A DNA stretch of 64,000 nt from Geobacter sp. DSM 9736 (GTDB lineage: Bacteria; Desulfobacterota; Desulfuromonadia; Geobacterales; Geobacteraceae), in NCBI RefSeq assembly GCF_900187405.1, contig NZ_LT896716.1, forward strand, positions 930,001 through 994,000, in the 5' to 3' direction. The position numbers and the translations under genes are program-made. This document shows positions 33,389 to 41,959 of this stretch, in pieces (within the stretch, counting starts at the first letter, position 1; each line of letters begins with the position of its first letter). The notes beneath the pieces were generated by a model. That model worked only from the letters and a program-made list of their open reading frames with translations, was not told the DNA's origin and ran no database searches.

Positions 33389-33736
33389 ATGAATTCAGCA
33401 GTTATCAAATATGTAATACTATTGATGATGGTGAGCTATTGTCTGCTAATCTCCATGCAAGCCTTTGCCCAAGTGCGTTTGCATGGTAATTCATCAGAAA
33501 ATAGTCAAATACATTGTAAAACGGTAGAAAGCGAAGGAGAGGATTGTCCCTGTAACAATGATCAACACGAGGAATGTGATGCTGTTTGTACATGCTGTCA
33601 CATTTCTACATCACTGCCGGAAAATGTAAATTTCAATTCCTCGCGAATCGCGGCCATTTTTTTGCCTGTTGAGCCGTTGTTTGTGATGCCCCAAGTCTAT
33701 ATCCCGATCTTTGTCCCTCCTCAGAACCGCTCCTGA
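33389..33736 (+). CDS. Secreted Cys-rich protein 2
   Basis: The 115-residue product has a signal peptide (MQAFAQVRLH), a cysteine cluster CPCNNDQHEECDAVCTCCH, and a C-terminal end IFVPPQNRS that resembles the end of Cys-rich protein 1. No ribosome site is obvious. It lies directly upstream of the ResB gene. It may bind metal or heme in the periplasm; the family is not recognised. Confidence 0.6.
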   Translation: MNSAVIKYVILLMMVSYCLLISMQAFAQVRLHGNSSENSQIHCKTVESEGEDCPCNNDQHEECDAVCTCCHISTSLPENVNFNSSRIAAIFLPVEPLFVMPQVYIPIFVPPQNRS

Positions 33737-33802
33737 ACGTAAACGTCATGCTTGTAGTCTGTTGTCTCACTGTGACAGTATTTACAGCCAAGGAGCGTTA
33801 TC

Positions 33803-35182
33803 ATGACAATAAATGAAAAAACAGTGTCCCGAGCACTATGGGACTTCTTCTGTTCACTTAAACTGACAATGTTTCTCCTTATTACGCTGGCAGGCATCTC
33901 CATAATAGGGACAGTAATTCCTCAAGGAGCGCCGCCCCCGGAATATCTGCAGACAATCAGTCAGAATAAACTGAAGCTCTACGAGGCTCTTGGCTTTTTC
34001 GACATGTACCACTCATGGTGGTTCATTCTGCTTCTTTGCATGCTATCGGTCAATCTGACCGCGTGCTCTGTAAAACGGCTCCCTCATATCTGGAAGACGA
34101 TTACCGAGCCAGTTTTGGTCATGGACGAAAAGTTCGAAAAAACTTTGTCTAACGTCACGGCCATCCCAATAAATGGTGATGCAAGAAAGCTCATGGAGGG
34201 TCTTGGTGCGGTTCTGAAGAATGAATTCGCTCAGCCTGTAATTACCGAAGTGGGTGAAACTTTCCATCTCTTTGCCGAAAAGGCCCCCTGGTCAAGGCTC
34301 GCCGTCTATGTCGTTCACCTGAGCGTGCTTGTCACATTCGTTGGTGCCATCATAGGCTCTCTGTTCGGCTATAAAGGATTTGTCAACATCCCTGAGGGGG
34401 AGAGTGCTGGCAAAGTCATGTCCCGCGCCGACAAAGAGATCGACCTCGGCTTTGCCGTCCGCTGCGAGAAGTTCAGTGTTGCACATTATCCCAACGGTGC
34501 TCCGAAAGAGTTCAAGAGTATCCTGACTGTACTGGAGAACGGCCAGCCTGTTCCAGGATTTGACCGTGTGCCGGTTATCGTTAACGATCCTCTGACGTAC
34601 AAGGGGATAACTTTCTACCAGTCCAGCTATGGCAAACTGGGAGAGCACTTTTTCACCATCAGCGAGCCCGACGGCAGCAAAACTCAGACACTGACGATAA
34701 AAAGTGGGGGCTCGGCAAAACTTCCTGGTGGCAATATCATCTGCCTGCAGGAGGCAACTGAGGATATCTCCCAATTTATGCCTGCGTTAACGGGGCCTGC
34801 AGCCCAAGTGGAAGTCCATCTACCAAATGGTGAGACTCAATCGTTCATCGTTTTTGGCAACAATCCTGCCATGAACAGGATGAACCTGTCCTATACCGGC
34901 GGCAAGCTCCTGCAGTACAGAGGAGGAGAGGAGTTCATGTACACCGGCTTGCAGGTGGCGAAAGATCCTGGCGTCTGGGTGGTCTGGCTCGGATGTACCC
35001 TGATGATTGCGGGGGTCTATTCTGCTTTCTTCATGTCGCACCGGAGGATCTGGGTGCGAATCGAGAATGGAATAGTCACCGTCGGTGGCAATGCCAGTAA
35101 AAATCAGGGAGGTTTTCAGATTTTCATGGAGCGGCTGGTGACAAAGATCAAGAAACAACTTACCTCGGAGGATGGCAAATGA
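33803..35182 (+). CDS. resB: Cytochrome c biogenesis protein ResB
   Basis: A 459-residue ResB-type protein: membrane helices at about residues 20-45, 70-90, 165-190 and near the C terminus, and a large periplasmic loop. Typical patterns are SLKLTMFLLITLAGISIIGT near the start and NVNPLTYKGITFYQSSYG-like VNDPLTYKGITFYQ later. In System II it forms with CcsA the complex that carries heme to apocytochromes. The next gene (ccsA) overlaps its stop by four nt. Its presence among the cargo fits the cytochrome gene at 23807. Confidence 0.92.
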   Translation: MTINEKTVSRALWDFFCSLKLTMFLLITLAGISIIGTVIPQGAPPPEYLQTISQNKLKLYEALGFFDMYHSWWFILLLCMLSVNLTACSVKRLPHIWKTITEPVLVMDEKFEKTLSNVTAIPINGDARKLMEGLGAVLKNEFAQPVITEVGETFHLFAEKAPWSRLAVYVVHLSVLVTFVGAIIGSLFGYKGFVNIPEGESAGKVMSRADKEIDLGFAVRCEKFSVAHYPNGAPKEFKSILTVLENGQPVPGFDRVPVIVNDPLTYKGITFYQSSYGKLGEHFFTISEPDGSKTQTLTIKSGGSAKLPGGNIICLQEATEDISQFMPALTGPAAQVEVHLPNGETQSFIVFGNNPAMNRMNLSYTGGKLLQYRGGEEFMYTGLQVAKDPGVWVVWLGCTLMIAGVYSAFFMSHRRIWVRIENGIVTVGGNASKNQGGFQIFMERLVTKIKKQLTSEDGK

Positions 35183-36027
35183 CCAGCTCCCTTCTGTTTA
35201 ACATAACCACCCTCGCTTATCTCGTTTCAATGCTCTGTTTCTTTGCCTTTGCCGCCAGCAGCCGTACGAAGATGCTCGGTGCAGCCGGCAGCTGCATTGC
35301 TTTCAGCGGCCTGGTACTGCAAACTATCGCGATCGGCCTGCGCTGGAAGGAATCTTATGCGCTCGGTATCGGCCATGCCCCGCTCTCAAATCTCTACGAG
35401 TCGGTCGTCTTCTTCTCCTGGACGATCGTTCTCATCTATGGACTGCTTGACCTGAAGTACAGGTACAAGATCATCGGCGCATTTGTCATGCCTTTTGCTC
35501 TACTGGGGATGGCTTGGGCTCAGCTCGGTCTTGACAGTGGCATCCAGCCTCTGGTGCCCGCCTTGCAGAGCAACTGGCTCCTCTACCATGTCATCACCTG
35601 CTTCCTGGGATATGCTGCATTTGCCATTGCGTGTGGCATCTCGATCATGTTTCTGATCCGCGAGATCCATGAACGCTCCATCCCTATCAACGAACAGAGC
35701 ATTGTTGCCACATTCCCAAGCGGCAGAGTCCTTGATGACCTGAACTACAAGTCGATTATGATCGGCTTTCCCCTGTTAACCCTGGGGATCGTCACTGGCG
35801 CTGCCTGGGCCAACTATGCCTGGGGAACTTACTGGAGCTGGGACCCGAAGGAGACGTGGTCGCTGATTGTCTGGTTCATCTACGCGGCCTTTCTTCACGC
35901 CCGGATTACCCGTGGCTGGGCAGGGCGCCGGGCAGCATGGCTTTCCATTGTCGGCTTTGCGGCTACCATATTTTGCTACCTGGGAGTTAATCTGCTTCTG
36001 TCTGGACTTCACAGTTACGGCGGATAA
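35179..36027 (+). CDS. ccsA: Cytochrome c biogenesis protein CcsA (ResC)
   Basis: The 282-residue protein has about eight membrane helices and the heme-handling WWD motif (WGTYWSWDPKETWSLIVW, about residues 214-231). ATG 35179 overlaps the ResB stop (ATGA). CcsA presents heme to the CXXCH motif of apocytochromes together with ResB. A Geobacter genome usually has several ResBC pairs; this one may serve cytochromes of the ICE. Confidence 0.94.
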   Translation: MTSSLLFNITTLAYLVSMLCFFAFAASSRTKMLGAAGSCIAFSGLVLQTIAIGLRWKESYALGIGHAPLSNLYESVVFFSWTIVLIYGLLDLKYRYKIIGAFVMPFALLGMAWAQLGLDSGIQPLVPALQSNWLLYHVITCFLGYAAFAIACGISIMFLIREIHERSIPINEQSIVATFPSGRVLDDLNYKSIMIGFPLLTLGIVTGAAWANYAWGTYWSWDPKETWSLIVWFIYAAFLHARITRGWAGRRAAWLSIVGFAATIFCYLGVNLLLSGLHSYGG

Positions 36028-36179
36028 AATTAACTGGTGGCATGTGGAAGTATCTCTAGCCTTTGTCCTGAGCACGACGAGATAAAAGGCTCGGTCTATC
36101 CTAGAAGAGGAAACACCTCGGGGAGATTGTGCAATAACATGGGTTCTTGCATTGATGCCAGCAATAAGGAGTTCTTTAT

Positions 36180-36386
36180 ATGTGGATGCATGATCACTAC
36201 ATGTGGGGGTTCTGGTGGATATTTCCATTATTTGTGATAACGTTTTTTGTGGTGCTTATTATCCTGCTGGTAAAGGTTTTCAGCGGCGGTGCTATTTCCG
36301 GTTCCCGGAACGAGGTAGAAGAGTTGCGGAAAGAGATACGGAACTTGAAAGAAGAAATCGAAACGCTGAAGAAACAGAGGAACTGA
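36180..36386 (+). CDS. Small membrane protein with coiled-coil tail
   Basis: A 68-residue protein: short His/Met/Trp-rich N terminus (MWMHDHYMWGFWW), one membrane segment (about residues 14-34), then a charged helix (EVEELRKEIRNLKEEIETLKK). AAGGAG precedes the ATG. Similar tiny proteins in metal operons often carry a His-rich head, as here. Function unknown; perhaps a metal-sensing or scaffold peptide. Confidence 0.65.
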   Translation: MWMHDHYMWGFWWIFPLFVITFFVVLIILLVKVFSGGAISGSRNEVEELRKEIRNLKEEIETLKKQRN

Positions 36387-36399
36387 GAAAGGACCGCCA

Positions 36400-36798
36400 A
36401 TGGAACTGAAAACAGCATATGCTTTCGGGAAAACAGTGGACATGCCATTTGCCCAAGCACAGCAGCGGGCACGTGAGGAACTGGCAAAGGAAGGATTTGG
36501 GGTGTTGACCGAAATCGACGTCAGGAAGAAGTTCGTCGAAAAGCTTCAGAAGGAGTTCCGTGATTACATCATCCTTGGCGCCTGCAATCCACAGCTAGCC
36601 TATGAAGCACTGAACCGGGAAATAAACCTTGGGACGCTTCTTCCCTGCAATGTCGTGGTCTATACGAGAGATGACGGCAAAACGGCCGTCATGGTGATGG
36701 ACCCAGTTGCGGCGCTGTCCATGATCGGCAACCCGGAGATCACGGAAATTGCGAAGCAGGTCGCTGAGAAGATGTGGCGTGTACTGGCGGCATTGTAA
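36400..36798 (+). CDS. DUF302 family protein
   Basis: The 132-residue soluble protein has the DUF302 pattern: the N-terminal fold with FGVLTEIDVRKKF, YIILGACNPQLAYEAL, LGTLLPCNVVVY and VMVMDPVAALSMIG. The start lies 13 nt after the previous stop. DUF302 proteins occur near metal-efflux and redox genes; the function is not settled. Cytosolic by sequence. Confidence 0.85.
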   Translation: MELKTAYAFGKTVDMPFAQAQQRAREELAKEGFGVLTEIDVRKKFVEKLQKEFRDYIILGACNPQLAYEALNREINLGTLLPCNVVVYTRDDGKTAVMVMDPVAALSMIGNPEITEIAKQVAEKMWRVLAAL

Positions 36799-36827
36799 AA
36801 ATAATATGAAAAATTGTAAAACAATGG

Positions 36828-36856
36828 TTGACAATTGTTCTGACTATTTATATTGT
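36828..36856 (+). promoter_or_regulatory. Promoter candidate, possibly leaderless
   Basis: TTGACA (36828-36833), 17 nt, TATTGT (36851-36856). The palindrome ACAATTGT (36831-36838) overlaps the -35. A start seven nt after the -10 falls on the A of the ATG at 36863. Confidence 0.5.
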
Positions 36857-36862
36857 GGACGC

Positions 36863-37213
36863 ATGCGATCAAGAACCCTTCGCACAATTTCTTTAGTAGT
36901 CCTCTTTGCAATGATTTCGATGGTTACTGGCCTCGGAAGCACTTATGCGGCAAGTGTCTCACAGTCTGAACAATGTTCCTGTGACTCTGCCGGACAGAAG
37001 GACGACGGGAAGCAGTGTCCTGATGAAGAAGGCCAATGCCCCACTCCCTGCAACAGTTCTTTCTGTCCCCTTTTCACCTGCATGGTCGCCGTTATCCCAT
37101 CATCGCTAGCTGTAGCTTCTCCCTTCCACGCAGTCTCTTTTTCTTCATTCACTCCTTCGTATGTCCCTGACCCCCCTGCAGGATCCATTTTTCACCCACC
37201 CTCACTCGTCTGA
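36863..37213 (+). CDS. Secreted Cys-rich protein 3
   Basis: Start taken at ATG 36863 (MRSRTLRTISLV) because a promoter lies directly upstream; earlier ATGs in frame overlap it. The 116-residue product has a signal peptide (STYAASV), cysteines in CSCDSAGQ, CPDEEGQCPTPCNSSFC and FTC, and a Pro-rich end (FHPPSLV). Overall layout is that of Cys-rich proteins 1 and 2. Possible periplasmic metal binder. Confidence 0.55.
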   Translation: MRSRTLRTISLVVLFAMISMVTGLGSTYAASVSQSEQCSCDSAGQKDDGKQCPDEEGQCPTPCNSSFCPLFTCMVAVIPSSLAVASPFHAVSFSSFTPSYVPDPPAGSIFHPPSLV

Positions 37214-37282
37214 AGCACCACAAATCCCCTTAATATTGTCGCGTAGCATCTGGGATTGACATCATGGCTGCTGTTTGGGAGC

Positions 37283-37318
37283 TGGTGTCGTTTTCCTCCT
37301 GAGCGTGTCGTTTTCATC
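37283..37318 (+). repeat. Two 16-nt direct repeats
   Basis: GTGTCGTTTTCCTCCT (37283-37298) and GTGTCGTTTTCATCCT (37303-37318) differ at one position and start 20 nt apart. Two-turn spacing is typical for paired binding sites of a response regulator. They lie about 70 nt upstream of the periplasmic protein gene. Confidence 0.55.
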
Positions 37319-37390
37319 CTCGAATGAACAAATGACCAGAGCATAGGTTTGCTTGCGGTAGTGTATCTAAACCAAAAAGGAGACAATTCC

Positions 37391-37705
37391 ATGAATTTTA
37401 AAACCATAACTGTTGCAGTAGCCGTATCACTGAGTGTCAGTAGCGTAGTCTATGCCGGTGGTACACATGTTGATCCATGTGTTGCAGCCAGCGCGGAAAC
37501 AGTGAAGCAGTTCAGGCAAAACACCTCTGAATTAAGGGGGCAGCTTTCCGTAAAAGAGCTGGAGTTGCGCCAGGAGTACGGTTACGAAGGCATAGATATG
37601 AGACGCGTTGAAGCTATTGAAGGTGAAATACGCGAAATCAAGGAGAAGATCAAGACAGTAGCAAAAAAATTAAACCTCGAGCCTGGGTCATGTTACCAGC
37701 TGTAG
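37391..37705 (+). CDS. Periplasmic helical protein, possible metal-stress type
   Basis: Start at ATG 37391 (MNFKTITVAVAVS) after AAAGGAGACA. The 104-residue product has a signal peptide (VVYAGG), then two long helices (ASAETVKQFRQNT..., VEAIEGEIREIKEKIKTV) with two cysteines at the ends (HVDPC and GSCYQL). The layout resembles Spy/CpxP/ZraP-like periplasmic proteins that sense or buffer metals, but the family motif LTxxQ is not clear. Confidence 0.55.
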   Translation: MNFKTITVAVAVSLSVSSVVYAGGTHVDPCVAASAETVKQFRQNTSELRGQLSVKELELRQEYGYEGIDMRRVEAIEGEIREIKEKIKTVAKKLNLEPGSCYQL

Positions 37706-37835
37706 TTCCTCTGTATCAAATAGGAAAAGTAAGTACTTTGTATTAACACACTTTCACAGGCAGGAGAGGAGCTATGTGCTCCTCTCCTGTGATTCAGAAT
37801 CTGAACTTACTTTCATTGCTGCTGGAGGAATCGTC

Positions 37836-38792
37836 ATGGGTAACTGGAGGTTAGCAGTTTTTTTGCCGTTTCTTTTTCTGCTCTCTGCCTGTGCAGGCGG
37901 CAAGACCGGTACTATTTCGCCGACAGATTACGTTGAGATAGATAATCCCGCTTTCACCATGTCAAAGGATGCCCCTGCCACAATCCTGGTTCCGAAAAGA
38001 TATGTTGAAACCGGGGTACCCCGTGGGGGGGAGTTACTGAAGAAGGGATATGAAGTCGTAAAACAGGAAACTGCCGGCAGTGAATCTGCTCATGCTGTTA
38101 CAGTCGGGGTTCCAGCAGATGCAACTACCTTCACTGTCAAAAACACAATCATCGCGCTTGAAGTCGGACGTAACGGACTTCTGCCATTGTTTCAGCAAAA
38201 ACTTAAAAACCTGTCCACTGGGATTCTTCTGGATTTCAACTTGGAGAGCTTTGCCCGCTACGGTTCAGCTTCCAGCCAGGTGGAAAGGCTTGCACTGTCC
38301 AAACGTCTATACCAGGACATCGGCAGCAACCTTGTCCTGTTTATCATAGCCGCTGAACAGTCTTCTCCTGCGGAAAGGATAATGGTCGAAATATACGACG
38401 GGATGGGGGGAGGGCTGCTCCGCCAATTTGCTGCAACGATTCCGGCTTACGATGTTGCAGACCCGTCTGCTCGTAACAAGGCGATTGCATCCGTTCTCGG
38501 CAGTGTAGCTGGAATGGTCAAGGAGGTTTCTACCCTTGTTCCGTGGTACGGCAGGATCATATCTGTTGATGGAGAGAAGGTTTATATCAACGCTGGCAAA
38601 GAAGCTGGCGTGAGACTCGGGCAGCAAATGAAAATTTACCGGGAGGGCAAGTTTGTCGCATCGCTTGGGTTCGCTCCTGGAGAAGCTGCCGGCAGACTTG
38701 AGATAAAGGGCTTTGTAGGTCCCAACGGCGCCTATGGCACCGTTACCGACGGTCTAGAAGTTCGTCTAACAGATGTTGTAGGCATCGAATGA
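37836..38792 (+). CDS. Lipoprotein with FlgT-like C-terminal domain
   Basis: Start at ATG 37836 (MGNWRLAVFLPF) after GGAGGAATC. A lipobox (LLSACAGG) follows the signal. The middle part resembles CsgG/LpoB-type periplasmic domains, and the C terminus (GRIISVDGEKVYINAGKEAGVRLGQQMKIY) resembles the FlgT C-terminal SH3-like domain. The 318-residue product would sit in the outer membrane facing the periplasm. A secretion or envelope role is likely; the exact partner is unknown. Confidence 0.6.
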   Translation: MGNWRLAVFLPFLFLLSACAGGKTGTISPTDYVEIDNPAFTMSKDAPATILVPKRYVETGVPRGGELLKKGYEVVKQETAGSESAHAVTVGVPADATTFTVKNTIIALEVGRNGLLPLFQQKLKNLSTGILLDFNLESFARYGSASSQVERLALSKRLYQDIGSNLVLFIIAAEQSSPAERIMVEIYDGMGGGLLRQFAATIPAYDVADPSARNKAIASVLGSVAGMVKEVSTLVPWYGRIISVDGEKVYINAGKEAGVRLGQQMKIYREGKFVASLGFAPGEAAGRLEIKGFVGPNGAYGTVTDGLEVRLTDVVGIE

Positions 38793-38833
38793 AGTAGCGG
38801 CATGTATCCATAGGATACAAACAGCAGCAGCAA

Positions 38834-38925
38834 AGGCACAAAAAGCTTTGTGCCTCCTTCATATGGGGGGCTTTGATCCCCCAATTTTTCCAACAACAGA
38901 CCTGCTCTGTAGGTCTTTTGATGTA
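38834..38925 (+). terminator. Stacked hairpins and terminator
   Basis: GGCACAAA-aagc-TTTGTGCC (about 38835-38853) is followed by TGGGGGG-ctttgat-CCCCCAATTTTT and then AGACCT-gctctgt-AGGTCTTTT. The second has a good T run and would end the lipoprotein transcript. Confidence 0.65.
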
Positions 38926-39032
38926 AAGCAAGGATATGGTGGATGAAAGGAGGGTGAACCGAACAAAGGAAGAGAGACTGGTTTTGGGGTTTGTGTGTGT
39001 TTGTAGCTGAATTATCCATCAAGGAGGAACGC

Positions 39033-40382
39033 ATGAAAAAAACGGCCTTAGGATTAATTGCTGTAAGTCTGACAATGGGAATCCCTGCTGCTATGGCTCA
39101 GGAGGTACCACAAGCTACTGCGCCGGCCTATAACTGTGACTTCGAGCCGTCCTGTGAGGTCGCTCCCGGCATCTATGGCAAGCTGGCGTCTCCTGTTACG
39201 AGCAAGTTCAATCTATCCATTGGTGGGTTCGTCAAGCTCGACTACGCCTACAACTCGGTCGACTTTGGTCCCAGCGGAGGACTTGCACCCGCAAGCGGAG
39301 CAATCCCCAAATCCTCATCAGCTGAAGGCCAGCGGGACCAGTCGATTCTGACCGCGCGCCAGTCACGCTTCTGGCTTAAGGTCGCCGGTCCGCCCCTGCT
39401 CGGAGCAAAGACAAATGGCCTTATTGAAGTTGATTTCTATGGCGATCCGGCAGCTGCAAGCGAAAGTCCGCAACTGCGTATGCGCCAGGCTTGGGGCTCA
39501 ATGGACTGGGCAAACACCCAGGTTCTTTTCGGCCAGGCTTATGACATCTTCGGGCCGATGATTGCCTCCACGGTTGACTTCCGGTCGGGCGCTCCGTTCG
39601 GCACTCCCAACAACCCGCGTGTTCCCCAGATCAGGCTTACCCAGAAGGTGAACCTGAACGCGGATAACTCCCTGAAATTGGTATTTGGGGTCCAGGACCC
39701 GAATCAGAACGGCAACAACAATAACGCCTCAGGTGCCACCTTCGGCAACATGGTGAACACGGCAGGACAGGCAATGTTCGTCAGCAAGGCCCTTGGCGTC
39801 GCTCCCGGTTACTTCGGAATGTCGATGAACTCTCTGACCGCCGGTTTCTTTGGCTTGTACGGTTATGAGAAAGTCAGGACCAGTGGCCGGACGGTCGACT
39901 CTTACGGCTATGGCTTTTATACTTTTGTTCCGATCCTCAAATCCAAAGACGGTAAGAATCGAGCAATGACTCTTTCCTTCGAAGGACAGGCTTACCAAGC
40001 GGCGAACATGGCATTCAATGCCGCAACCGCGGGCACCACGGTTGGGACGGCTGGGAATGAAACAGCTGCCAAGGGATACGGTCTGGCAGGACAGGCGATC
40101 TATTATCCGACTCAGAACCTTGGGATAACAGCCGGCTACGGCAGGCGAAATGCCTATAACTACGCTAGCTACAGCGGTATAAGCAATTTTCAGAAATCCA
40201 GTTCCGAGCTTTACGCAAACGTAGCATATGATTTGAACGCTGCTATCAGGGTGGCGGTTGAGTACCAGAACCTTAACACCAAGTATGGAAATGTAACGAG
40301 TGCGACGACAGCTGGCCTGGGCGGCACAGCCGGCACCGGCTCAGCAAATGTTGCACGTCTGGCAGCTTTCTACTTTTTCTAG
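39033..40382 (+). CDS. Outer-membrane porin 2
   Basis: Start at ATG 39033 (MKKTALGLIAV) after AAGGAGGAACGC. The 449-residue protein has a signal peptide (AMAQEVP), an N-terminal periplasmic segment with a cysteine pair (CDFEPSC), then alternating strands (FNLSIGGFVKLDYAYN, SRFWLKVAGPPL) of a DcaP-like barrel, and ends AAFYFF with the terminal aromatic. It is followed by a second porin. Substrate unknown. Confidence 0.75.
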   Translation: MKKTALGLIAVSLTMGIPAAMAQEVPQATAPAYNCDFEPSCEVAPGIYGKLASPVTSKFNLSIGGFVKLDYAYNSVDFGPSGGLAPASGAIPKSSSAEGQRDQSILTARQSRFWLKVAGPPLLGAKTNGLIEVDFYGDPAAASESPQLRMRQAWGSMDWANTQVLFGQAYDIFGPMIASTVDFRSGAPFGTPNNPRVPQIRLTQKVNLNADNSLKLVFGVQDPNQNGNNNNASGATFGNMVNTAGQAMFVSKALGVAPGYFGMSMNSLTAGFFGLYGYEKVRTSGRTVDSYGYGFYTFVPILKSKDGKNRAMTLSFEGQAYQAANMAFNAATAGTTVGTAGNETAAKGYGLAGQAIYYPTQNLGITAGYGRRNAYNYASYSGISNFQKSSSELYANVAYDLNAAIRVAVEYQNLNTKYGNVTSATTAGLGGTAGTGSANVARLAAFYFF

Positions 40383-40403
40383 AACTGTCTCACTTAGCAG
40401 GCC

Positions 40404-40442
40404 AATGGCGGCGCACCTCCGAATTCCGGGGGTGCGCCATCT
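40404..40442 (+). terminator. Terminator-like hairpin
   Basis: ATGGCGGCGCACC and GGTGCGCCAT arms surround a short loop. A weak T-containing tail follows. It lies just after the porin gene stop. Confidence 0.55.
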
Positions 40443-40579
40443 TGTAGGCATTCAACGGGCCAGAAAGATTTACACATCTTTTTCTCAAATGTGACCCTGA
40501 TGCAATATTGCATGTCTACCTTGTGGTGGAAACATCGATTGCACCCGGAGCCAACATCACCACAAGGAGGAGGAACAAG

Positions 40580-41800
40580 TTGAAAATCCAATTGGCAGCA
40601 GCAGTTGCTCTGGCCGCCACACTTGCCGGACACAATGCGTTTGCGAAGACTCTTGAGGACATTCTGAGGGAAAAAGGAGTTATCACCGAGGAAGACTACA
40701 GGTCTGTGACGAAGAGCAGGCCGCTCGATTACAAGCTCGGCAAAGGGTTTACCTTTACCGCTCCAGACGAGAAGTTCCAGCTATCTCTTGGAGCCCGTCT
40801 CCAGAGCAGGTATACCTTTACCGACAACGAAACCGGTCAGGACGCCTCGGAATTCCGTGTGCGTAGGATGAAACTCTTTCTGAGCGGCTATGCCTACACG
40901 AAAGACCTGACGTACAAGCTCCAGGTGAATTTTGCCGATTCCTCAAGGACCTTTGAGGATGCATGGCTGAACTACCGGCTGAGGGACGAGGCCCAAGTCC
41001 TGTTCGGGCAGGAGAAGGTCCAGTTCGCCAGGCAGGAGATTACCTCCTCCGGCGCACTGCAGTTCGTAGACCGAGCTAACGCAACTGATACCTTCAAGGT
41101 GGGACGCGATACAGGCCTGATGCTCCATGGCAAGGTTGCCAAAGGTCTGCTGAACTACAACATGGGAGTTTACGGCGGTGTTGGGCAGAATACGCTGCGC
41201 AGCACCAATAACAACGCTCTTGGCGCCAGGGTCGCTTTCAATCCCTTGGGTGAGATGCCTTATTCCGAGGCGGATCTGGAGCACAGCGAGAAGCCGCTTG
41301 TTTCCATCGGCGCCAACTATTTCATGGATACCCTGAGGAAAACGAGCGCCACGACATTCGAGACCAATAACCTGACCTTCGCCGGCTCCAACGGGTGGCT
41401 CGGAAGAGGGCTGTCCAGTTTCGGCGCAACGGAAAAAGTGGACATAGATACATTCGGCTTTGACGCCGCTTTTAAATGGAGGGGGTTTTCAGCCCAAGGC
41501 GAGTATTTCGCAGGTCAGGCTGATGGACAAACATCCAATAATACACTGCGTGCCCACGGCTTCTATGCCCAGGCGGGCTATTTCGTCATTCCGAAGCAGT
41601 TGGAGGTCGCTACCCGCTATTCCTATGTCGATCCCAACCGTGACAGCGCCAATGACCTTCGGACGGAGACTTCAGGGGCTGTTTCCTATTACTTCAACAA
41701 ACACAACCTGAAGCTCCAAGCTGACGCGACAAACATCCATCGGCAGCCTGCCCGTTCGGACGACATGCAGTATCGCGTGCAGGCTCAGATCATCTTCTGA
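40580..41800 (+). CDS. Phosphate-selective porin OprP/OprO type
   Basis: The TTG start at 40580 (LKIQLAAAVALA in translation, first residue Met) follows AGGAGGAGGAAC; an upstream in-frame ATG is too far from a ribosome site. The 406-residue product has a signal peptide (NAFAKTL), the OprP-type start ILREKGVITEEDYRSV, then the barrel pattern FQLSLGARLQSRYTFTD and EFRVRRMKLFLSGYAYTKDL. It ends QAQIIF. The family carries phosphate, polyphosphate or related anions; the arrangement here suggests an oxyanion or phosphate route. Confidence 0.85.
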   Translation: MKIQLAAAVALAATLAGHNAFAKTLEDILREKGVITEEDYRSVTKSRPLDYKLGKGFTFTAPDEKFQLSLGARLQSRYTFTDNETGQDASEFRVRRMKLFLSGYAYTKDLTYKLQVNFADSSRTFEDAWLNYRLRDEAQVLFGQEKVQFARQEITSSGALQFVDRANATDTFKVGRDTGLMLHGKVAKGLLNYNMGVYGGVGQNTLRSTNNNALGARVAFNPLGEMPYSEADLEHSEKPLVSIGANYFMDTLRKTSATTFETNNLTFAGSNGWLGRGLSSFGATEKVDIDTFGFDAAFKWRGFSAQGEYFAGQADGQTSNNTLRAHGFYAQAGYFVIPKQLEVATRYSYVDPNRDSANDLRTETSGAVSYYFNKHNLKLQADATNIHRQPARSDDMQYRVQAQIIF

Positions 41801-41838
41801 TTATGTCGGGGCAAAGATGCTACACCTGCGTTTCATTT

Positions 41839-41873
41839 GCGCCCTGCTGTTTCTTCAGCAGGGCGCAGTTTTC
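41839..41873 (+). terminator. Intrinsic terminator after the OprP-type porin
   Basis: GCGCCCTGCTG-tttctt-CAGCAGGGCGC is a perfect stem, followed by AGTTTT. Confidence 0.9.
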
Positions 41874-41959
41874 ACATGATGAGAATTCTCTTTGAAAATA
41901 GTTTATCCTGAAAAGGTTGCAGTTCACTTGATTGGACGAGTCAATTGAGGGGTCAAATT

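Noticed and set aside
40508-40579. An upstream start for the OprP-type porin
   Set aside because: The extra residues precede the AGGAGGAGGAAC site and would spoil the signal peptide.
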